64,000 nt of DNA from Bdellovibrio svalbardensis (GCF_029531655.1 NZ_JANRMI010000001.1:62001-126000); one strand, 5' to 3'. Shown: positions 9,410 through 18,828, numbered from the stretch's first letter. Translations and numbers: made by a program. Notes: a model not told the origin generated them from the sequence alone.

Positions 9410-9886
9410 GTGAAAAAGGTACTTTGTGCTCTATTATTAATGTTCTCTGCGAACGCATTTGCTAACGACGCTGGTTGTGGTCTTGGTAGTTTGGCAATTA
9501 GCAGAAACTCTAAACTTATGCAGCTCTTCGCTGTAACAACGAATGCGACTCTCTTTACCCAAGTATTTGGTATTACATCTGGTACTTCTGGCTGTACAGC
9601 GAGCGGTATCGTTATGAATGACAAAGAAGTTCAATATTTCGTTGAAGTGAATCAGGAAGAACTTTCTCGTGAGATGGCTCAAGGTCATGGCGAAAAACTT
9701 TTCACGCTGGCTCAAATGAAGGGCTGCTGGAAAGAATCTTCGCAAAAAGCTTTTGGTTCTTTCGCTCAAGATTCTTATTCAAGAATTCTACCGACTGCCA
9801 ACACAACAGCTGTCGAGTTGGTTAAGAACTTGAATGCTGAAATGTCTTCTCAGAAAGAACTCGGCCAATTGTGCCATGGTTCTTAA
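9410..9886 (+). CDS. DUF3015 family secreted protein
   Basis: The GTG start at 9410 has an excellent 'aaggagg' and gives a 158-residue protein. A signal peptide (residues 1-19, ending 'ANAFA') is followed by 'NDAGCGLGS', the N-terminus typical of DUF3015 proteins. Conserved family-like pieces are 'QLFAVTTNATLFTQVFGITSGTSGC' with its paired cysteine and 'REMAQGHGEKLFTLAQMKGC'. Function is unknown; the four mature cysteines suggest periplasmic disulphides. Its last 11 bp overlap the next gene, a DUF4105 protein, so the two are coupled and probably act together at the envelope. Confidence 0.85.
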   Translation: MKKVLCALLLMFSANAFANDAGCGLGSLAISRNSKLMQLFAVTTNATLFTQVFGITSGTSGCTASGIVMNDKEVQYFVEVNQEELSREMAQGHGEKLFTLAQMKGCWKESSQKAFGSFAQDSYSRILPTANTTAVELVKNLNAEMSSQKELGQLCHGS

Positions 9887-11705
9887 TTTCCTTTTCTTAG
9901 TAATTATTTACTTAGCCCCACAGTTCTCGTGGGGCTTTTCCCCAGAAAGAACCGAAGCTTATAAAAAACAAGCTTTGCAGTCTCAACTTGCGCGCTCTTC
10001 CCAGTGGCTAAGTCTGGGGCATTATCGCCAGCGTCTTTTCGGCTCCTATTATTCCCCAATCCGTGGGAACTTTTTTATTTCTCCTCAAGGCGCCAAAGAT
10101 CCACAAGCAGAGTTGCTTGCGACGATTGATTTTCTATTTTCCGATAAGACAGACAAAAACCAAGGACAATGTCGATACCTCGCGCGCATGTCCTGGCTTA
10201 AGAAAGAGCTTACCCTCGCCCCTGAAGACATTCTTCCCTGTCCTGAACGAGACCGCTGGAAAGCCCAGCTAGGTGTTACGGAAGCCCACCTTATTTTTGC
10301 GGCGAGCGACCTCAGCAGTGCCGCCTCTAGTTTTGGTCATACTTTTCTAAAATTTCACAATCCCAAGAACATCGGTAAGCTTGAATTGTTGGATTACGGG
10401 GTCAATTATGCCGCCATCACAGGAACCGAAGACGGCGCCCTGTATGCTATTAAGGGACTTTTTGGTTCTTACCCTGGCGCCTATTCAATGCAGCCCTATC
10501 ATCAAAAAATTCGCGAATACACCAACCTCGAAGGCCGTGACCTTTGGGAGTATAAGCTGCATTTAAATCCCGACGAAGTTGCCTTTATTCTGGATCACTT
10601 GCTCGAGCTCGAGGGCAGCTATGCTCCTTATTACTTCGCCGATGACAATTGTTCCGCGCAGATCCTGGAGTTGATTGAAGTTGCCAAACCCGATCTGGGA
10701 TTGACAGCAGAATTTCATGATGTGGTAATTCCCATCGATACTGTCAAAGTCCTCAATGACAAGTGGATGCTCGATGGAGAAAAAGTACGAAGCTCTCTTC
10801 AAGCAGAATGGCACACTCGCTATGCCCACCTCAATTTTTTGCAAAGAGGCGCCGTCAAAGAGATAATCAAAGACAATTCACTCTCTGAGCCCGCATATCG
10901 ATCTCTCACAGCGAAGGAAAAGGCAGAAAGTCTTGAGGCTTCACTCAGCTATCTCGCACTCACAGAGTATCGTGATCAAAAAAACAAAAAAGACGAAAAG
11001 TATAGTTTGTCTTTGGAGCGCGCGAAGTTGGGCGCCATTACAAATCCTGTGCAGATACCAAGTCCCAAGTCTCCCTTAACCAGTCTTGATGCTTCCGCCT
11101 TCTATCTTGGAATTGGGCAGGATCAGTCTGTAGACTTTTATTCCCTAAAATGGCGTCGGGGGTTCCACGACTTGCTTTCTGATGACAGTGGCATCACCCC
11201 ATTTTCACAATTGGATTTCCTCAGTTTCGACCTGCGCTATCGACCCACCAGACAAAACTGGGACCTTCAACAAATCGTTCTTTTAAATATCATCACAACC
11301 TACCCGTGGACAGAATTTGAACACCCCATCAGTTGGAAAATTGATGTTGGTACTGAACCGAAGCTTGCACCCTATTTCAATGGTGGTATTGGTGCCGGGG
11401 TTGACGTAGCTTTACCTCAAGCCGCTCGCTGGAATATTTTCGCGATTACTGAAAATGATCACCTCGCCGACGATGTAAATCCTCACTTAGGAGTCGAAAG
11501 TCTTCTCGTGAATAAATGGACGGAACACATTAGATCCTTATTGGATGCAAAGTATCTCTACTCGTTCTCAGAGCAAAAATCCCTCGGGGAGTTCACCTTG
11601 GGGATGTCTTACTCCCTTCACAAAATTGAATACCGCCTCGAGGGGGAGCTCCGTGACAATCAGAACTCCTGGCAGAACTCCTGGAAGCTCTCTGTTATCT
11701 TTTAG
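9876..11705 (+). CDS. DUF4105 (Lnb-type N-terminal domain) exported protein
   Basis: The start at 9876 gives a clean signal peptide ('FLFLVIIYLAPQFSWG') and overlaps the DUF3015 stop; a longer frame exists but would bury the signal. The 609 residues contain the DUF4105/Lnb-like region with 'SSFGHTFLKFHNP', 'DYGVNYAA', 'YHQKIREYTNLEGRDLWEY' and 'YFADDNCSAQIL'. The His and Cys in these pieces recall a papain-like (NlpC/P60-related) site. The C-terminal third looks like beta-strands of an outer-membrane or surface domain. No clear substrate is visible. A role in envelope lipid or lipoprotein handling would be speculative. Confidence 0.8.
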   Translation: MVLNFLFLVIIYLAPQFSWGFSPERTEAYKKQALQSQLARSSQWLSLGHYRQRLFGSYYSPIRGNFFISPQGAKDPQAELLATIDFLFSDKTDKNQGQCRYLARMSWLKKELTLAPEDILPCPERDRWKAQLGVTEAHLIFAASDLSSAASSFGHTFLKFHNPKNIGKLELLDYGVNYAAITGTEDGALYAIKGLFGSYPGAYSMQPYHQKIREYTNLEGRDLWEYKLHLNPDEVAFILDHLLELEGSYAPYYFADDNCSAQILELIEVAKPDLGLTAEFHDVVIPIDTVKVLNDKWMLDGEKVRSSLQAEWHTRYAHLNFLQRGAVKEIIKDNSLSEPAYRSLTAKEKAESLEASLSYLALTEYRDQKNKKDEKYSLSLERAKLGAITNPVQIPSPKSPLTSLDASAFYLGIGQDQSVDFYSLKWRRGFHDLLSDDSGITPFSQLDFLSFDLRYRPTRQNWDLQQIVLLNIITTYPWTEFEHPISWKIDVGTEPKLAPYFNGGIGAGVDVALPQAARWNIFAITENDHLADDVNPHLGVESLLVNKWTEHIRSLLDAKYLYSFSEQKSLGEFTLGMSYSLHKIEYRLEGELRDNQNSWQNSWKLSVIF

Positions 11706-11731
11706 ACAGCCTAGTGCCCTAAACAGGCTCT

Positions 11732-11791
11732 GTCTCATTTTGAGGCATGCCATCTGAAAGCTAACGGAGTTCCGAGGCACCAAGCTTGCTT
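11732..11791 (+). promoter_or_regulatory. Sigma-54 promoter with upstream dyad
   Basis: 'AGGCACCAAGCTTGCTT' contains GG (11776-11777), exactly 10 bp, then GC (11788-11789), matching the RpoN consensus TGGCAC-N5-TTGC except for its first base. The dyad GTCTCA-TTT-TGAGGC (11732-11746) lies about 60 bp upstream of the expected start site (about 11801), a usual place for a bacterial enhancer-binding protein. The same dyad type precedes three other sigma-54-like promoters in this window. Confidence 0.7.
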
Positions 11792-11833
11792 CTCTTCATC
11801 ATGAGACAGTTTCTGTCGCAATGAGGAGAACTT

Positions 11834-14680
11834 ATGAAATGGTTCAGTAAAATCCTAGTATCAATCGCCCTATTCAATATCGCGATTGGACCAGCGTTTG
11901 CCGGAAACATGACTGATGCTGATAAGGCAAAAATGTCACAGTACCGTGATTACCTTGAACCAATGGGCTACCGCCTCGTTGTCGACGAAGACACCAAAAA
12001 AGCCATGGTCTATGATAAGACATCGAATAAATTGGCAATGGAGATTCCTTTTGGCGAAGAGGCCAATCTCCGCAAGTTCTCTCCAAAATCATTGAATAGA
12101 ATGCTTCTTGATGAAATGGTACGCATTAAAGGTGCCGGTAAAGCCGCGTTTTCTCACTCAATGAAAGCCCTGCCGACTGAAAGTTTGATCTTCTTCGTGG
12201 CCATGGGTGCTGTGGTTGCCGGCCAGCTGATTGCCAACTACTCGCAGAATCCTATCGCGATGAAACAGCATATTGAGCACCAACTTTCACCTATCGGAGT
12301 TTTCGGTTTCTTCGCATTTATGGCCTCACAAGGTCTAACTTCCAATGTTTTGGCCATGTATATGACCAATCCAAAATTCCACCATATGATTCCTTATCTT
12401 GGAATGACGGTAGGTGCTTTCGTACAAAGCTATCTTTCTCAAATTGCTTCTGATCCGAATGTCATGGCTTGCGGTAAAGTGATGATGGGCGGAACTGTCT
12501 CTCAAAAAGATCAAGAAGCCGGCATTGATGCGGACCCTTGCGCAAAAGCATATGAATATCTTGTTCTTAAAAAGAAGATCTGGGAATTCGCCCCAGGTAT
12601 CGTTTCTATGTTGGCCTCATCTGCTTTGGCCGGTTTTGGACAAGCCATGGTCACTCGTGCGGTCTTGAAATTAACTGGCGTAGATATCGCCTTGTGGTTG
12701 ATGCCAGGTTCAATGCAACTAAAAGGAGTTCGCCTTCTCGTTGTTAAAGGATTGCAGATCAGTGCATTTATCGCGATCGATGCTTGGCTCAATCGGAAGG
12801 TCGTCTATGCCTGGAAGAACTTCTTCGACGGAGCTGATTTTAATGACATGAATAAAAACCTGGTCACTCAGGTCAATGACCTGAAGAAAAGCCAATGGTC
12901 GACTTCAAATAAAGAACTGCAAGGTCAGATCAAAAATTTCCGCTCAAAGATGGCTGAGTGGCGCATGATGAATCTTTCTGAAGTCTATGAAGCACATCAG
13001 GCTTGGTCAGAAAACCTTCATCAGCTAACAAGCATGTACAACTCAAGCTACGCCTTCTACAATGCCTTCGTAAACGAAGTACGCAATGCGCGCTTTGATC
13101 AACAGCCTTTGAAGCCACTATTGGTTTCTTATCCACTGAACGGTGTTCCGGCAAAGGGGCTCGAAGCAGGTAAAGAAGATTTGTATTTCCAAAGTCCAAA
13201 AATGTTAGAGAACTGGCAGGCTGACACCGTCGCCGATGTTGTGGCCTTTATTGATCAGCTCACAAACGGCAAAGATGCGAAGTATCTCTATCCACCAGAA
13301 GCAAAAAAATTGAAGGCTATTCGTGATCTCCTTGCGAGTGATGATCGTATGAAAATGGGTGAAGGCCTTGCCTTGTTGAACAGTGAATTGCAGATTGCTG
13401 TTCAAAACTTGGCTGGCAGCCGTCACTTCCCGACTATGCTCTCTGAAATTAAAAAACAACTTGGCAGACCAGATCCAATGTTAGAACCAGGTCGCGGTTT
13501 CTTGGCGACTTATGAAATTGCTCCGAGCACCGCGGAAAACTTCAAAGGAACATCATACTACCGCCAGGTCGGAGTGTTCTACACTCCGCATATGACTGAC
13601 TATCTTATGATGCAAATGATCTGTGGACCGGATACTGAAAAAGGCGAGAAAGCAGTGAAGAACTCACGCGGCTTCCCTTCTGTGTTCTTGCCACCACAGC
13701 TCAAGTCTTCGAATGATGATTTTGGATCAGTTTGTGATTCCTGGTCTTCCCGTGTTCCGGCAGAGCAAATTTACAGATGGCCAATTAAGGCAGAAAATAA
13801 AAAGCAATATAAAGGATTCTTGTCTTACCTCGTGGATAACGCACGCCCGGGCGTTGTCGGAACTGCCGATACAGCCGCCTTCCCACAGTGGTGGGTAAAA
13901 ACCACCGAGTCACAAATGCAAGCCGCGTTCGAAGAGTATGCAAAAGGCTATGACGGCATCGTAGCCAACATGATGCGCACAATCTACCGCCAAGAGCGCA
14001 ATTCTTACTCGAATGTTTTTGCCAAGTATTGGGATAAAATTGGCAATAGCACCAAGAACATTTTCGACAAAGGATTCTGGGGCGAGGTTCGTGATGATAA
14101 AGCCACTTTCAATCGTGGCCCAATCTCTAACGGTGCCATGAATTCAGCTTTCCAAGAAGAGCGCGTTTACCTTTCGATCCTGAATGAACTTCTGGCTCCA
14201 ACGGCGAAGTACAGCTTGGATCTTGCGACAATTCTAACGAAGACCCCGACACAAGCTCAATTGAAAGAAGTGGAAAATCAATTTGCGGCTCTCAACGGCA
14301 TGATTCAACAGATTAAGGTCACACAAAAAGACGGACGTGACGTTATTCAGTCAAATCTTGAAAACTATCAACTTGAAGAGCAGCTACAAAAGATTCAAGC
14401 CGCTTTAACTCAAGTATCTTCTGCTCTAGGAGTGGGTGATGCTGCTGCGGGTGCGCTTGTCCAATTGAGCCCAGCTCAGCAGGAAGTTGCTGTTTCTTGC
14501 CTGGAAAATTTGCAAGCTCTTGCTTCAGAAGTGATGATGTACGGAAGTATGGCAAATGCGGTCAGCTGGGAAAAGATCCGCAATATCAAACAAGCCAACA
14601 TCCAACAGAAGAAGTTCAATAACGAAGTTCAAGAAAGACTGGCAGCTATGAGAGGCATGACAATGCCTGGAAAACCTTAG
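11834..14680 (+). CDS. Large exported/multi-spanning membrane protein of unknown function
   Basis: A 948-residue protein I do not recognise. Residues 1-23 are a signal peptide ('FAG' cleavage site). At least five hydrophobic segments follow (about 117-136, 152-175, 186-204, 251-280 and 299-320), then a roughly 600-residue soluble, mostly helical part with a probable coiled coil near 870-945. 'MACGKVMMGG' and 'DADPCAKAY' place two cysteines in one loop between membrane segments, and another pair flanks 'CGPDTEKGEK' and 'FGSVCDSW'. It is monocistronic, with a sigma-54-type promoter and a downstream hairpin. Its size and regulated promoter point to a dedicated envelope function, but nothing in the sequence names it. 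Confidence 0.8.
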   Translation: MKWFSKILVSIALFNIAIGPAFAGNMTDADKAKMSQYRDYLEPMGYRLVVDEDTKKAMVYDKTSNKLAMEIPFGEEANLRKFSPKSLNRMLLDEMVRIKGAGKAAFSHSMKALPTESLIFFVAMGAVVAGQLIANYSQNPIAMKQHIEHQLSPIGVFGFFAFMASQGLTSNVLAMYMTNPKFHHMIPYLGMTVGAFVQSYLSQIASDPNVMACGKVMMGGTVSQKDQEAGIDADPCAKAYEYLVLKKKIWEFAPGIVSMLASSALAGFGQAMVTRAVLKLTGVDIALWLMPGSMQLKGVRLLVVKGLQISAFIAIDAWLNRKVVYAWKNFFDGADFNDMNKNLVTQVNDLKKSQWSTSNKELQGQIKNFRSKMAEWRMMNLSEVYEAHQAWSENLHQLTSMYNSSYAFYNAFVNEVRNARFDQQPLKPLLVSYPLNGVPAKGLEAGKEDLYFQSPKMLENWQADTVADVVAFIDQLTNGKDAKYLYPPEAKKLKAIRDLLASDDRMKMGEGLALLNSELQIAVQNLAGSRHFPTMLSEIKKQLGRPDPMLEPGRGFLATYEIAPSTAENFKGTSYYRQVGVFYTPHMTDYLMMQMICGPDTEKGEKAVKNSRGFPSVFLPPQLKSSNDDFGSVCDSWSSRVPAEQIYRWPIKAENKKQYKGFLSYLVDNARPGVVGTADTAAFPQWWVKTTESQMQAAFEEYAKGYDGIVANMMRTIYRQERNSYSNVFAKYWDKIGNSTKNIFDKGFWGEVRDDKATFNRGPISNGAMNSAFQEERVYLSILNELLAPTAKYSLDLATILTKTPTQAQLKEVENQFAALNGMIQQIKVTQKDGRDVIQSNLENYQLEEQLQKIQAALTQVSSALGVGDAAAGALVQLSPAQQEVAVSCLENLQALASEVMMYGSMANAVSWEKIRNIKQANIQQKKFNNEVQERLAAMRGMTMPGKP

Positions 14681-14699
14681 TCAGATCCGGTTTATTTGC

Positions 14700-14720
14700 G
14701 GGACCTTAACGAAAGGTCCC
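14700..14720 (+). terminator. Hairpin after the 948-residue protein gene
   Basis: GGGACCTT and AAGGTCCC form an 8-bp stem with a 5-nt loop, followed by 'gtgttgagtttt', a weak T-run. It lies 20 bp after the stop codon and is a plausible, imperfect intrinsic terminator. Confidence 0.55.
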
Positions 14721-14794
14721 GTGTTGAGTTTTGAAAGAGTGATTGTTAGCATCATCTCTCTCTTCGATCTTCTCTTTAATCTTATTTCTTTTCA

Positions 14795-14812
14795 TTCTGT
14801 TTCAGAACAGAA
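14795..14812. promoter_or_regulatory. Perfect inverted repeat upstream of the DUF1254 gene
   Basis: TTCTGTT-tcag-AACAGAA is a perfect 7-bp dyad with a 4-bp spacer, 46 bp before the ATG of the DUF1254 lipoprotein gene. There is no T-run, so a transcription-factor operator is more likely than a terminator. Confidence 0.5.
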
Positions 14813-14858
14813 GGCAAATTCCCAAAGGCATGTTGAATCTCTAGGATGGAGGTTGATT

Positions 14859-16328
14859 ATGATGACGCGAATTCTATTAGCCGGGCTGATCAGTTTGATA
14901 CTCATCGGTTTAAGCTCATGCAAAAGTCCCTCTGACAAAAATATTGATGTCAGCCAAAACCAAGTTCTTACGGGAACGAATGAAGCCCGACTGCTCGCAG
15001 AACAGATCTATGCCTATGGATATCCTCTTGTAATCATGGATGTTACCAAAGATATGATGACCCATTCGGCCTATCCCACCGACAATGCGGCACCTACAAA
15101 TCAATTTGTTCATAAAAAGACTTTTCCCGATTATTCCTTCACTGATGTCGTTACACCCAATGCAGACACTCTCTATAGCTCTGCCTGGCTTGACCTCACA
15201 AAAGAGCCTATTGTCCTTAGTCTTCCCGATACTGGAAATCGTTACTATCTCATGCAAATGATGAGTGCGTGGACTGAAGTCTTTGCTAATCCTGGATCGC
15301 GCACGACAGGAAATCGCAAAATTGATTTTGTCATCACGGGTCCTCGCTGGACTGGAACCGTCCCTGCTGGAGCAAGACAGATCAAATCACCCACAAACGA
15401 TGTCTGGATCATTGGTCGTACCCAAACCAACGGAACCAATGATTATGCAGTCGTTCAGGAACTACAGAAGAAATATAAACTCACTCCACTAAGTGCGTGG
15501 GGAACAAACTATAAACCGCCAAGCACTTCTGCAGTCAAAGCCGGCGTTAACTTAAGCCAGATTCCCGTCGATCAGGTGGAGTCTCTTTCCGGAGTGGATT
15601 TCTTTGTGAAAATGTCTGAATCCATGAAACGCAATCCACCTCTTGTCCAAGATGGCTTTATGATCGAAAAAATGAAACGCATCGGCCTCATCCCTGGTCA
15701 AAGTTTTGATCCCGCCAATTTGTCGCCTGACCAAAGAGCCTCTCTCAATGAGGGTGCACGTATTGCCCTTTCAAAAATTATAAATGCAGCAAAGAATCCT
15801 AAGGTCGAGAAAGTTGATGGCTGGGTCTACAACTTCAACACCGGTCGATATGGCACGAACTATCGCAATCGGGCCGCAATCGCCATGACTGCTCTGGGTG
15901 CAAATCTGCCGCAAGATGCGGTCTACCCAAGAACTCAAGTCGATACGCTGGGAAGAAAACTGAATGGCAAAAATAGATACATCATTCACTTTGCCAAACA
16001 TCAACTTCCTCCTGTAAATGCCTTCTGGTCGATCACCATGTACAACAATAAAAATTTCTTTGAAAAGAATCCGATCGACAGATACGCACTCGGTGACCGC
16101 AGTAAATTGATCTATAATAGCGATGGCTCGTTGGATATCTACGTACAATATCAAGCACCAGACAAACGAAGACTTTCGAATTGGCTGCCATCCCCTCGAG
16201 GTGACTTCAATATGGTAGCGCGACTCTATTGGCCAAAGAGAGAAGTGCTCACCCGAAAATGGCATATGCCTGGAGTCCAACGTCTGGAGGAAATCAAACA
16301 ACTTTCTCAAAACGGAAATCTTGATTGA
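14859..16328 (+). CDS. DUF1254/DUF1214 domain lipoprotein
   Basis: The ATG at 14859 (with a second ATG next to it) follows 'ggatggagg' and opens a lipoprotein signal whose Cys lies in 'LIGLSSCKSP'. The longer upstream frame lacks a Shine-Dalgarno and was rejected. The 489-residue protein has the DUF1254 N-terminal pattern ('AYGYPLVIMDVTKDMM', 'VVTPNADTLYSSAWLDL') and a DUF1214 C-terminal pattern ('PVNAFWSITMYNNKNFF' and 'RLYWPKREV'). Such proteins are common secreted or periplasmic proteins of unsettled function. It is followed 33 bp later by a phospholipase D-like lipoprotein gene, probably in the same transcript. Confidence 0.85.
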   Translation: MMTRILLAGLISLILIGLSSCKSPSDKNIDVSQNQVLTGTNEARLLAEQIYAYGYPLVIMDVTKDMMTHSAYPTDNAAPTNQFVHKKTFPDYSFTDVVTPNADTLYSSAWLDLTKEPIVLSLPDTGNRYYLMQMMSAWTEVFANPGSRTTGNRKIDFVITGPRWTGTVPAGARQIKSPTNDVWIIGRTQTNGTNDYAVVQELQKKYKLTPLSAWGTNYKPPSTSAVKAGVNLSQIPVDQVESLSGVDFFVKMSESMKRNPPLVQDGFMIEKMKRIGLIPGQSFDPANLSPDQRASLNEGARIALSKIINAAKNPKVEKVDGWVYNFNTGRYGTNYRNRAAIAMTALGANLPQDAVYPRTQVDTLGRKLNGKNRYIIHFAKHQLPPVNAFWSITMYNNKNFFEKNPIDRYALGDRSKLIYNSDGSLDIYVQYQAPDKRRLSNWLPSPRGDFNMVARLYWPKREVLTRKWHMPGVQRLEEIKQLSQNGNLD

Positions 16329-16361
16329 TGAAGATTTGAACCTGATTAAAGCGAGCACGTC

Positions 16362-17888
16362 ATGAGCCGCTATCTAGTCCTTTCAATTTTGGCCACCTTG
16401 GTTGCATGTAAGAGTCTTCCCAAGAATATTACGCGCGAACCTTCGGTGGCCTTTGCTCCCGATCCCAATACGCAGTTTGGAAAGCTGCTTAACCCAAAAC
16501 TTAAAGAACATCCGGGGCAGTCTGCGCTATACCCGCTTTCTTCCGGTCAAGATGCCTTGATAGCGCGAATTGGATCGGCCCAAGGAGCCGAGCATTCGCT
16601 GGACTTGCAATATTATATTTGGATGAACGATCTCACCGGAAATTTTCTTTTAAGCTATGTTCTTGCCGCCGCCGACCGTGGAGTCCGCGTGCGAATTTTG
16701 CTGGATGATTTGAATCAGGGAAAATACGAAAAAGGGTTAGCGGTTATCGCCTTGCATCCCAATGTTGAAATTCGCATGGTCAATCCTTTCGCACACCGAA
16801 GCTGGCGTTTTCTTGAGGCCTCAAGATTTTCCGAAGTGAACAAGCGCATGCATAACAAGGTTTTTATTGCTGATAACCAAGTAGCCATAGTGGGCGGAAG
16901 AAATATTGGGAATGAGTATTTCTGGGCGAGCGATGAAACGAACTTTGGTGACTTCGATCTATGGGTTGCCGGGCCCGTAGTTGCGGATCTCTCCTCTGAA
17001 TTTGACAGTTATTGGAATAGCACCATCGCCTATCCGATCTCAGCTCTCGTGCCAGGCTTTCAACCACAACCGGAAGATCTATCTTTGCTCCGCGAAAAGG
17101 CCTCAGCGGCCATTCTTGAATTGCAGGGAACTGAATACGCCAAAGCCCTTCGTAATACGGAATTTTTGAAGAAATTTAACATGGGTAAAATCTCACTCTA
17201 TTGGGGAATCGCCCATGCTGTCTTCGATCCGCCCGCGAAACTTGAGGGTCATGACAAACAGAATCTGCAGCATCAACTTCTACCGTTTCTTCAAGAAGCA
17301 ACCACAGAGGTCATATTGGTTTCCCCCTATTTTATACCTGGTAAAAATGGGATTGAATTCTTTAAGCAACAACAAAATCGCGGTGTCAGATCCATTGTCT
17401 TAACAAACTCTCTCGCGTCGAGTGATGTCTCAAGCGTTTTCGGCGGATACAAGGGCTACAGAAAAGATCTTTTAAAAAGTGGGGTGGAACTTTATGAGCT
17501 GAAAGCTCGTCCCTCTAGTTCCATGAAAACAGCAAAGTCTCTGGGTTCAGGTTCTTCCCGTGCGGGACTTCATGGAAAAACTTTTGTCTTCGACAGGAAA
17601 ACTCTTTTCGTAGGTTCCATGAATCTTGATCCTCGTTCTATTCACCTTAACAGTGAAATGGGGGTCATCGTCGACAGCCCGGAACTGCTTCGGGATTTCG
17701 TTGCTCAATTCCAGGAGATCTTGCGAGAGGACGCTTATAAGCTCAAGCTCTCCCCCCAAGAAGATCTTGTTTGGGAAAGCCTGGAAGATGGCAAAATCAT
17801 TGAGTATTTCCAGGAGCCAGAAACCGGCTGGTGGAAGCGGTTTAAAACCGGCTTCATCTCCATCTTCGTCCCGGAATCTCAACTCTAA
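16362..17888 (+). CDS. Phospholipase D-family lipoprotein, ClsC-like
   Basis: A 508-residue protein with two HKD motifs: 'MHNKVFIADNQVAIVGG' (His164, Lys166, Asp171) and 'LHGKTFVFD' near residue 403, followed by 'FVGSMNLDPRS'. The N-terminal 'SLDLQYYIWMNDLTGN' matches the ClsC/YmdC group, whose E. coli member makes cardiolipin from phosphatidylglycerol and phosphatidylethanolamine. A lipoprotein signal ending 'TLVAC' suggests membrane anchoring. A secreted phospholipase D acting on prey lipids is an alternative in a predator. It follows the DUF1254 lipoprotein gene with a 33-bp gap, and the two may be an operon. Confidence 0.85.
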   Translation: MSRYLVLSILATLVACKSLPKNITREPSVAFAPDPNTQFGKLLNPKLKEHPGQSALYPLSSGQDALIARIGSAQGAEHSLDLQYYIWMNDLTGNFLLSYVLAAADRGVRVRILLDDLNQGKYEKGLAVIALHPNVEIRMVNPFAHRSWRFLEASRFSEVNKRMHNKVFIADNQVAIVGGRNIGNEYFWASDETNFGDFDLWVAGPVVADLSSEFDSYWNSTIAYPISALVPGFQPQPEDLSLLREKASAAILELQGTEYAKALRNTEFLKKFNMGKISLYWGIAHAVFDPPAKLEGHDKQNLQHQLLPFLQEATTEVILVSPYFIPGKNGIEFFKQQQNRGVRSIVLTNSLASSDVSSVFGGYKGYRKDLLKSGVELYELKARPSSSMKTAKSLGSGSSRAGLHGKTFVFDRKTLFVGSMNLDPRSIHLNSEMGVIVDSPELLRDFVAQFQEILREDAYKLKLSPQEDLVWESLEDGKIIEYFQEPETGWWKRFKTGFISIFVPESQL

Positions 17889-17890
17889 CT

Positions 17891-18021
17891 GTCTCATCTT
17901 GAGACATAGTTACAGGATACCTTTTAACCCAGTGCCCAGAAGTGTCGCTACTAAATGGTCTTAGACATCTGTGAAGTCTTAAAATCAAATAAATGAACTT
18001 TCAGGTAGCACCGCTTTTGCT
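17891..18021 (+). promoter_or_regulatory. Dyad plus sigma-54-like promoter upstream of the 18072 gene
   Basis: The dyad GTCTCA-TCT-TGAGAC (17891-17905) is perfect. Downstream, 'TAGCACCGCTTTTGCT' has the spacing of a -24/-12 element, AG (18007-18008), 10 bp, then GC (18019-18020), with one mismatch in the -24 GG. The expected start site is near 18032, so the dyad lies about 134 bp upstream. The -24 mismatch makes this the weakest of the four promoters of this type. Confidence 0.5.
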
Positions 18022-18071
18022 CTCTAATCCTGTGAAACAATATTTACTTTTTTGACTAAGGAGAGAGAGTC

Positions 18072-18776
18072 ATGAAAAAAGCATTTGTAATCGGTATGGT
18101 CGCTTTGGCAACAACGGTGTCTTTTTCAACGGCCCACGCTGCTGGCGTAACGGGCGCCAAATCAGTTAAAGAGTCATTGGTTGATTATACAAAACAAATC
18201 AAAGAGGCCGCTTTCGGTAAAGGCGGAACAGCAAAAGGCTTGAGTGCACAACAAGCACAAATCGCCCGCGATAAGATGATTAATGAACTCAATCTTCCTG
18301 CAGGTAAGAACAATGCTTTGGCAATGTCTTTGACATCTGACTCTGCAAAATCATCACAACGCCTTGAAAACTTGGCGACAGTGATTGCAGCTAAAAAGAT
18401 GGCTGTTGAAATTTCAAAACAAGATGCCGTTGAAGGAAAATCTATCGATGAAGCAGCCACAGCTTCTGCAAAATTGCTGGCTAACGCTTCATTGACTGGC
18501 GCTCGTAAAAGCGCAAAGGAATTGGATGCTGCAGAGTTGGCAGATACTTCAGCTGCTTTGACCAAACTTGAAGGACTTCCTGAGGGAATCCTCACTCGTT
18601 TCTCAAAGGCAGAGCGCGATTCTTATACTAAGATCATCGAAAAACATGATCAGCTTGTAGAGACTGGCGCCAAATCAACTTCAGAAGAGGCCTTTGTTCA
18701 GGCGATCATGGATGTGAAAAAAGTGGACAAGGCAAAAGCTCTTGAGATCGTGCGCAAACTTAAAGAATGCGTTTAG
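18072..18776 (+). CDS. Secreted helical protein of unknown function
   Basis: A 234-residue protein with a strong 'aaggagagag' site and a signal peptide (residues 1-23, ending 'AHA'). The mature protein is rich in Ala, Lys, Glu and Ser, almost entirely predicted helix, and has a single Cys as the penultimate residue ('KLKECV'). I see no known domain. Its transcript ends at the GC-rich terminator just downstream. The upstream dyad and sigma-54-like element are shared with the 948-residue membrane protein and the two small secreted proteins near 52 kb, suggesting common control. Confidence 0.75.
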   Translation: MKKAFVIGMVALATTVSFSTAHAAGVTGAKSVKESLVDYTKQIKEAAFGKGGTAKGLSAQQAQIARDKMINELNLPAGKNNALAMSLTSDSAKSSQRLENLATVIAAKKMAVEISKQDAVEGKSIDEAATASAKLLANASLTGARKSAKELDAAELADTSAALTKLEGLPEGILTRFSKAERDSYTKIIEKHDQLVETGAKSTSEEAFVQAIMDVKKVDKAKALEIVRKLKECV

Positions 18777-18801
18777 TAACTTGCTAGATATTTTTTCTTA
18801 A

Positions 18802-18828
18802 GAAACGCCGGGCATCCCCCGGCGTTTT
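18802..18828. terminator. Bidirectional terminator between the 18072 gene and motB
   Basis: 'AAACGCCGGG' and 'CCCGGCGTTTT' form a strong GC stem with a 5-nt loop, flanked by A/T runs on both sides. Its plus-strand end overlaps the motB stop codon. Confidence 0.9.

Noticed and set aside
9346-9624. N-terminal extension of the thioredoxin frame
   Set aside because: No thioredoxin similarity, it covers the divergent promoter and DUF3015 start, and GTG 9345 has a strong Shine-Dalgarno.
15771-16358. 195-codon open frame antisense to the DUF1254 gene
   Set aside because: It lies wholly over a well-supported gene, has no family features and no ribosome site of its own.
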